Positions 5,668-8,221 of a DNA stretch of 8,221 bases are shown here, one piece after another. Under the pieces are notes generated by a model, which saw only the letters and a program-made list of their open reading frames with translations, was not told the origin of the DNA and searched no databases. The position numbers and the translations under genes were made by a program. The stretch comes from an uncultured Alphaproteobacteria bacterium. Lineage in GTDB: Bacteria; Pseudomonadota; Alphaproteobacteria; CAAHEQ01; UBA3637. The stretch's first letter is position 1. Every line of letters begins with the position of its first letter. Where the stretch lies: contig CANREI010000054.1 of assembly GCA_947629595.1 (NCBI GenBank), positions 1 to 8,221 of the forward strand, given 5' to 3'.

Positions 5668-6582
5668 ATGAAATTTATCGGCTATTTATTTGCGCTCATC
5701 GCAGTTTTTTTTTGGAGTTTCAACAATATTATCGCGAAAGAACACGCAACCGATCTGACGCCGATTGAGTTTGCCGCCGGTCGATGGCTTGTTGCCGCAG
5801 TGATATTACTGCCTTTTACATTCAAAGAGTTATGGGCGAACAGAGGCTACTTCAAAAAGCGCCTGTTATGGATTTTCTCGTTGGGTTTAAGCGGGATTGT
5901 GCTGGATAACACACTCATTTATTTAGCAGCTGAAACGGCATCGGCCACCAACATCGGCATATTAAGCATTTTGGCGCCGATTTTTTTGGCGCTTCTTTCG
6001 TTTTTCTTTTTGCATAAACCCATAACGCGCAAGCAGGTTTTGGGTATGCTGATTGCCGTTTTCGGCGTGCTGATTGTTATTACGAAAGGGCATTTAACCG
6101 ATATCAGGCATCTGAAAATTGCCGTCGGTGATTTTTGGGTGATTGCCAATGCCGCCTTTTTTGCGCTTTACAGTTTTTTACAATTTTCAAAGCCGAAAAA
6201 CATATCGCAAACCGCTCTTTTATCCGCAACCGTTTGGGCGGGCGTGATTGTGCTTTTACCGCTTTTGTTTATTTATACGCCCCTGCCCGTTTTGCGCAAA
6301 TTAACGCTTGTTGATTATTCTTTATTCATTTATTTGGGCATTTTCAATTCTGTTTTGGCCTATTTGTTTTGGAACAATGCGTTGGCCAAAATCGGCGCGG
6401 TACAAACGGGCATTATCTATTATCTGCTGCCCATTTTCACCATGATTGAAGCCGCCGTTGTGTTAAAATCGGAAATTCATCTGAATCAAATCATCGGCGG
6501 ATTGATTGTCATTTGCGGTATTCTGCTTGTAACGCTTCAAAAGCCGCCCAAAGAGGCATCTTCGCTTAAAAAGCAAGCTTAA
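5668..6582 (+). CDS. DMT-superfamily (EamA) membrane transporter
   Basis: A 304-residue inner-membrane carrier with two EamA repeats and ten predicted transmembrane helices (roughly 3-23, 32-50, 66-86, 92-112, 123-140, 151-171, 183-203, 216-234, 245-263, 274-291). Family marks include 'ALIAVFFWSFNNIIAK' in helix 1, 'PIEFAAGRW' opening helix 2, 'ILAPIFLALLSFFFLHK' closing repeat 1 and 'LLPIFTMIEAAVVLKSE' in repeat 2, the usual 'P...LGE'-like position. Members export or import amino acids, nucleobases or related metabolites; the substrate here is unknown. The ATG at 5668 follows AGAGGGG by four bases. A longer reading frame runs upstream to 5452, but that part overlaps the flavoprotein gene and does not look like transporter. 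The 137-bp gap before it holds the hairpin at 5538-5576 and no strong promoter; a weak TATAAA is at 5637. Its stop is 2 bp from the stop of the convergent gene. Confidence 0.9.
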   Translation: MKFIGYLFALIAVFFWSFNNIIAKEHATDLTPIEFAAGRWLVAAVILLPFTFKELWANRGYFKKRLLWIFSLGLSGIVLDNTLIYLAAETASATNIGILSILAPIFLALLSFFFLHKPITRKQVLGMLIAVFGVLIVITKGHLTDIRHLKIAVGDFWVIANAAFFALYSFLQFSKPKNISQTALLSATVWAGVIVLLPLLFIYTPLPVLRKLTLVDYSLFIYLGIFNSVLAYLFWNNALAKIGAVQTGIIYYLLPIFTMIEAAVVLKSEIHLNQIIGGLIVICGILLVTLQKPPKEASSLKKQA

Positions 6583-6584
6583 AA

Positions 6585-7214
6585 TCAGTGAGAATCGGAT
6601 TGAATCAGCGTTTTTAAGGGCGCCAGCGCTTCGGTGTGTTTTTCCATCCACACAGTCGGATTTTCATCAATAAACGTGCATAAATTTTCTTCGGTTTGAA
6701 TCACTTTTCCCGTCTTATCCTGAAAACGCTTTTGAATCAGCTGATTAAACTCGCGTCGAATGGACATTTCGGAAATACCCGCAAACTCTTTTTTGGTTTT
6801 GCTTAAAATTTTATCGGGCGTAAAGCCGTGTGCGCGCACTTTTTTTCCGAATGCCAAGAGTTCGGGATTATATGTTTGAAAAAACGTTGCGGGATAATTT
6901 TGCAGCAACACGCCTTTTTTCTTACAATAATCGCCGTAACCGATGTAATGCCGATAAATCACGTTCGCCAACGAAAACAATTCCTGATTTTCCGATACTT
7001 CATCAACCGACAACCGCTCGGTTAAATATTTGTGACGCAGGCAAAGAACGCCCGGCACAATCAGCAGAACGGCGGCAACAATCAACAGAAAAGAAGATAA
7101 GCGTTTACGGCGTTTTTTATCGATTTCGGCGGAAATTTTTTTAATTTTCATCCGTTGTTTCACAAGAACCCGTGCGGTTTGACGCTTGATTTTTTTAATT
7201 GCTTTACGAACCAT
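6585..7214 (-). CDS. Unrecognised single-pass membrane protein with a highly basic N-terminus
   Basis: I do not recognise this 209-residue protein. Residues 1-38 carry 18 Lys/Arg and only two acidic residues. A single hydrophobic helix follows (about 40-59), then a mixed-charge domain of 150 residues. The basic segment before the helix predicts N-in topology, with the C-terminal domain in the periplasm. That domain has two cysteines (C97 in 'GDYCKKKG', C179 in 'ENLCTFID') that could form a disulfide, several aromatics near 87-116, and looks mainly helical. There is no signal peptidase site or lipobox that I can see. The ATG at 7214 follows AAGGAGG at five bases, and a good promoter lies upstream, so expression is likely. 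The basic tail could bind anionic lipid or nucleic acid, but that is inference. It follows the alpha/beta hydrolase gene by 67 bp and converges on the transporter gene. Confidence 0.75.
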   Translation of the reverse strand: MVRKAIKKIKRQTARVLVKQRMKIKKISAEIDKKRRKRLSSFLLIVAAVLLIVPGVLCLRHKYLTERLSVDEVSENQELFSLANVIYRHYIGYGDYCKKKGVLLQNYPATFFQTYNPELLAFGKKVRAHGFTPDKILSKTKKEFAGISEMSIRREFNQLIQKRFQDKTGKVIQTEENLCTFIDENPTVWMEKHTEALAPLKTLIQSDSH

Positions 7215-7234
7215 CGGCGCCTCCTTTATATATT

Positions 7235-7263
7235 ATTTTACTCCATTTTTTGAAGGCTGACAA
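7235..7263 (-). promoter_or_regulatory. Candidate sigma70 promoter of the unknown membrane protein gene
   Basis: On the minus strand TTGTCA (7258-7263) and TAAAAT (7235-7240) are separated by 17 bases, each one mismatch from consensus. It lies in the 67-bp gap after the alpha/beta hydrolase stop, and the AAGGAGG of the downstream gene follows within about 20 bases of the -10 box. No terminator hairpin is evident between the two genes, so read-through from the hydrolase is also possible. Confidence 0.6.
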
Positions 7264-7281
7264 GTCTTTTTTTTAATGAAG

Positions 7282-7980
7282 TTAAAAATCTTCGTTATTT
7301 AAAGCAAAAGCTTTTTTCTGCTTGCGGGTATGTCGTTGCCTGACTTTTAAAGAGGGCACTGTTTTTGTCATTATATCATAAACCTCCTGCAATTTGCCGC
7401 TGTAAATGTGATTGGCATCGGGCAGCAGTTTATATTCCACATGCAAATAGCGATAATGCCCCAACTGCTCGGCCAGCATGGCAACGGAAGATTCGTTAAC
7501 AACCGTATCTTTTCCACCTTGAATAATTAAGCCGGAAGCCGGACAAGGCGTTAAGAAATCAAACGGATACAAATTGGCAGGCGGTGAAACAAACACAAAT
7601 CCCGTAATTTCGGGCCGACGCATTAACAACTGCGCAGCAATCCATGCGCCGAAAGAATAACCGGCAATCCAACAAACGGTTGATTCGCTGCAAATGTTTT
7701 GAAGCCAATCCAACGCCACAATGGCATCTTGCAATTCGCCGTTACCGGTGCCGTCAACGGTTCCTTGAGAATTTCCCACACCGCGATAATTAAAGCGCAA
7801 AACGGAAAACCCCATATTAACAAAGGCTTGGAACATGGTATAAGTCATTTTATTATTCATGGTGCCGCCTTGTGCCGGATGCGGATGAAGAATCATCACA
7901 ATCGGCGCGCGCGGATTTTCCGACTTATGCAAACGGCCTTCCAATCGTCCCGCGGGACCTGCGAAATAAACTTCTGCCAT
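7282..7980 (-). CDS. Alpha/beta hydrolase (COG2945-like)
   Basis: A 232-residue cytoplasmic serine hydrolase. The catalytic triad can be placed: nucleophile S109 in the elbow 'GYSFG' (107-111), D158 in 'GGKDTVV', and H191 in 'DANHIY'. 'LHPHPAQGGTMNNK' (31-44), with the His-Pro repeat after strand 3 near the oxyanion hole, and 'RFNYRGVGNSQG' (62-73) are marks of the small COG2945 hydrolases often found in Alphaproteobacteria. No lid domain or signal peptide is present. The natural ester or other substrate is unknown. Residues from about 211 form a basic extension (rich in Lys/Arg up to 223) ending 'NNEDF', beyond the usual fold. The ATG at 7980 has AAAGGG 10 bases upstream. The gene diverges from the tRNA-Met unit, with a candidate promoter back-to-back with that of the tRNA. 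Confidence 0.87.
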   Translation of the reverse strand: MAEVYFAGPAGRLEGRLHKSENPRAPIVMILHPHPAQGGTMNNKMTYTMFQAFVNMGFSVLRFNYRGVGNSQGTVDGTGNGELQDAIVALDWLQNICSESTVCWIAGYSFGAWIAAQLLMRRPEITGFVFVSPPANLYPFDFLTPCPASGLIIQGGKDTVVNESSVAMLAEQLGHYRYLHVEYKLLPDANHIYSGKLQEVYDIMTKTVPSLKVRQRHTRKQKKAFALNNEDF

Positions 7981-8025
7981 TTAATAAAAACCCTTTCATA
8001 CACAAAAAATGAACTCAATAAAAAG

Positions 8026-8054
8026 ATTTTAAATTATTTTTTTTAAAAATGCAA
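8026..8054 (-). promoter_or_regulatory. Candidate promoter of the alpha/beta hydrolase gene
   Basis: On the minus strand TTGCAT (8049-8054) and TAAAAT (8026-8031) are separated by 17 bases. The segment is very AT-rich, so chance matches are likely. If real, its -35 box is only 9 bases from the -35 box of the divergent tRNA promoter. Confidence 0.4.
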
Positions 8055-8063
8055 TCTTTTTTG

Positions 8064-8092
8064 TTGACAAGAGCGAATTTTAAGCGTATAAG
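8064..8092 (+). promoter_or_regulatory. Sigma70 promoter of the tRNA-Met gene
   Basis: TTGACA (8064-8069) and TATAAG (8087-8092) are separated by 17 bases; only the last base of the -10 box differs from consensus. Transcription would start near 8098-8100, leaving about 5-7 bases of 5' leader before the mature tRNA end at 8105. Confidence 0.8.
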
Positions 8093-8104
8093 CAATAAAG
8101 CTTC

Positions 8105-8180
8105 GGCGGAATAGCTCAGATGGTAGAGCGGTGGAATCATAATCCATGTGTCGGGGGTTCGATCCCCTCTTCCGCTACCA
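8105..8180 (+). tRNA. tRNA-Met (CAT), elongator type
   Basis: A complete 76-base cloverleaf with encoded CCA. The acceptor stem GGCGGAA (8105-8111) pairs with TTCCGCT (8170-8176), with a G-U first pair. The D stem is GCTC/GAGC (8114-8117, 8126-8129). The anticodon stem GTGGA (8131-8135) pairs with TCCAT (8143-8147), and the loop ATCATAA places anticodon CAT at 8138-8140. The T stem GGGGG (8153-8157) pairs with CCCTC (8165-8169) around TTCGATC, and the discriminator is A (8177). It is not the initiator, because that needs an unpaired 1-72 and three G-C pairs at the loop end of the anticodon stem, while here the last pair is A-T. A CAT anticodon could also be tRNA-Ile2 modified to lysidine, but the sequence is close to the alphaproteobacterial elongator tRNA-Met as I remember it. 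Confidence 0.93.
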
Positions 8181-8184
8181 ATTA

Positions 8185-8217
8185 AAAAAAACCTGCTTCA
8201 AAAAGGCAGGTTTTTTT
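8185..8217 (+). terminator. Intrinsic terminator after tRNA-Met
   Basis: CCTGC (8192-8196) pairs with GCAGG (8206-8210) around a 9-base loop. The stem is flanked by A7 (8185-8191) and T7 (8211-8217), which can extend it to 12 pairs. The T-run follows directly and lies just after the tRNA CCA end. Because of the A-run it could also stop transcription coming from the right. Confidence 0.9.
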
Positions 8218-8221
8218 GTTA

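Noticed and set aside
8105..8180. Initiator tRNA-fMet
   Set aside because: Position 1-72 is paired (G-U) and the anticodon stem lacks the three consecutive G-C pairs next to the loop that mark initiators.
1..8221. CRISPR array, insertion sequence, phage or toxin-antitoxin genes
   Set aside because: I saw no regularly spaced repeats, terminal inverted repeats, transposase or integrase motifs, or small paired genes. The window is nearly filled by core-type genes.

Overview
The window looks like ordinary chromosomal core sequence from a low-to-moderate GC alphaproteobacterium, probably an uncultured, possibly host-associated lineage. The evidence is the elongator-type tRNA-Met sequence, a RodZ-like gene followed by prfA and prmC, the 'DPRPDSET' style of PrmC, and sigma70-type promoters. 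The habitat is a guess. I see no insertion sequence, phage gene, CRISPR array or sign of recent transfer, and base composition looks even throughout.

Layout: (1) Positions 50-652 (+) encode an AAG/Mpg-family DNA glycosylase whose 3' end overlaps the convergent gene prmC. (2) Positions 635-4749 (-) hold five tightly packed genes, transcribed in this order: a cytidylate-kinase-like P-loop protein, an A24 prepilin peptidase, a RodZ-like HTH membrane protein, peptide chain release factor 1 (prfA) and the release-factor methyltransferase (prmC). A promoter lies in front of the kinase and a second candidate in front of the RodZ-like gene. (3) Positions 4750-4897 form a divergent promoter region. 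Facing right is a perfect-consensus promoter (TTGACA-17-TATAAT). (4) Positions 4898-6582 (+) encode an iron-sulfur-type flavoprotein and a DMT/EamA transporter, separated by a terminator-like hairpin. (5) Positions 6585-7980 (-) encode an alpha/beta hydrolase and then an unrecognised single-pass membrane protein with a very basic N-terminus. (6) Positions 8064-8217 (+) form a complete tRNA-Met(CAT) unit: consensus promoter, tRNA with encoded CCA, and intrinsic terminator.

The clearest functional link is prfA-prmC, because PrmC methylates the GGQ glutamine of RF1. The least ordinary detail is that the RodZ-like gene, prfA and prmC share one reading frame over 921 codons, interrupted only by a UAG before prfA and a UAA before prmC. 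UAG is read only by RF1, the product of prfA, and it is the only UAG among the ten genes here. This suggests, without proving it, that UAG termination or readthrough could feed back on RF1 synthesis.

I found no convincing new multi-gene system. The best candidates for follow-up are the prfA stop-codon arrangement, the unknown membrane protein at 6585-7214, and the prepilin peptidase with a reduced N-terminal domain.
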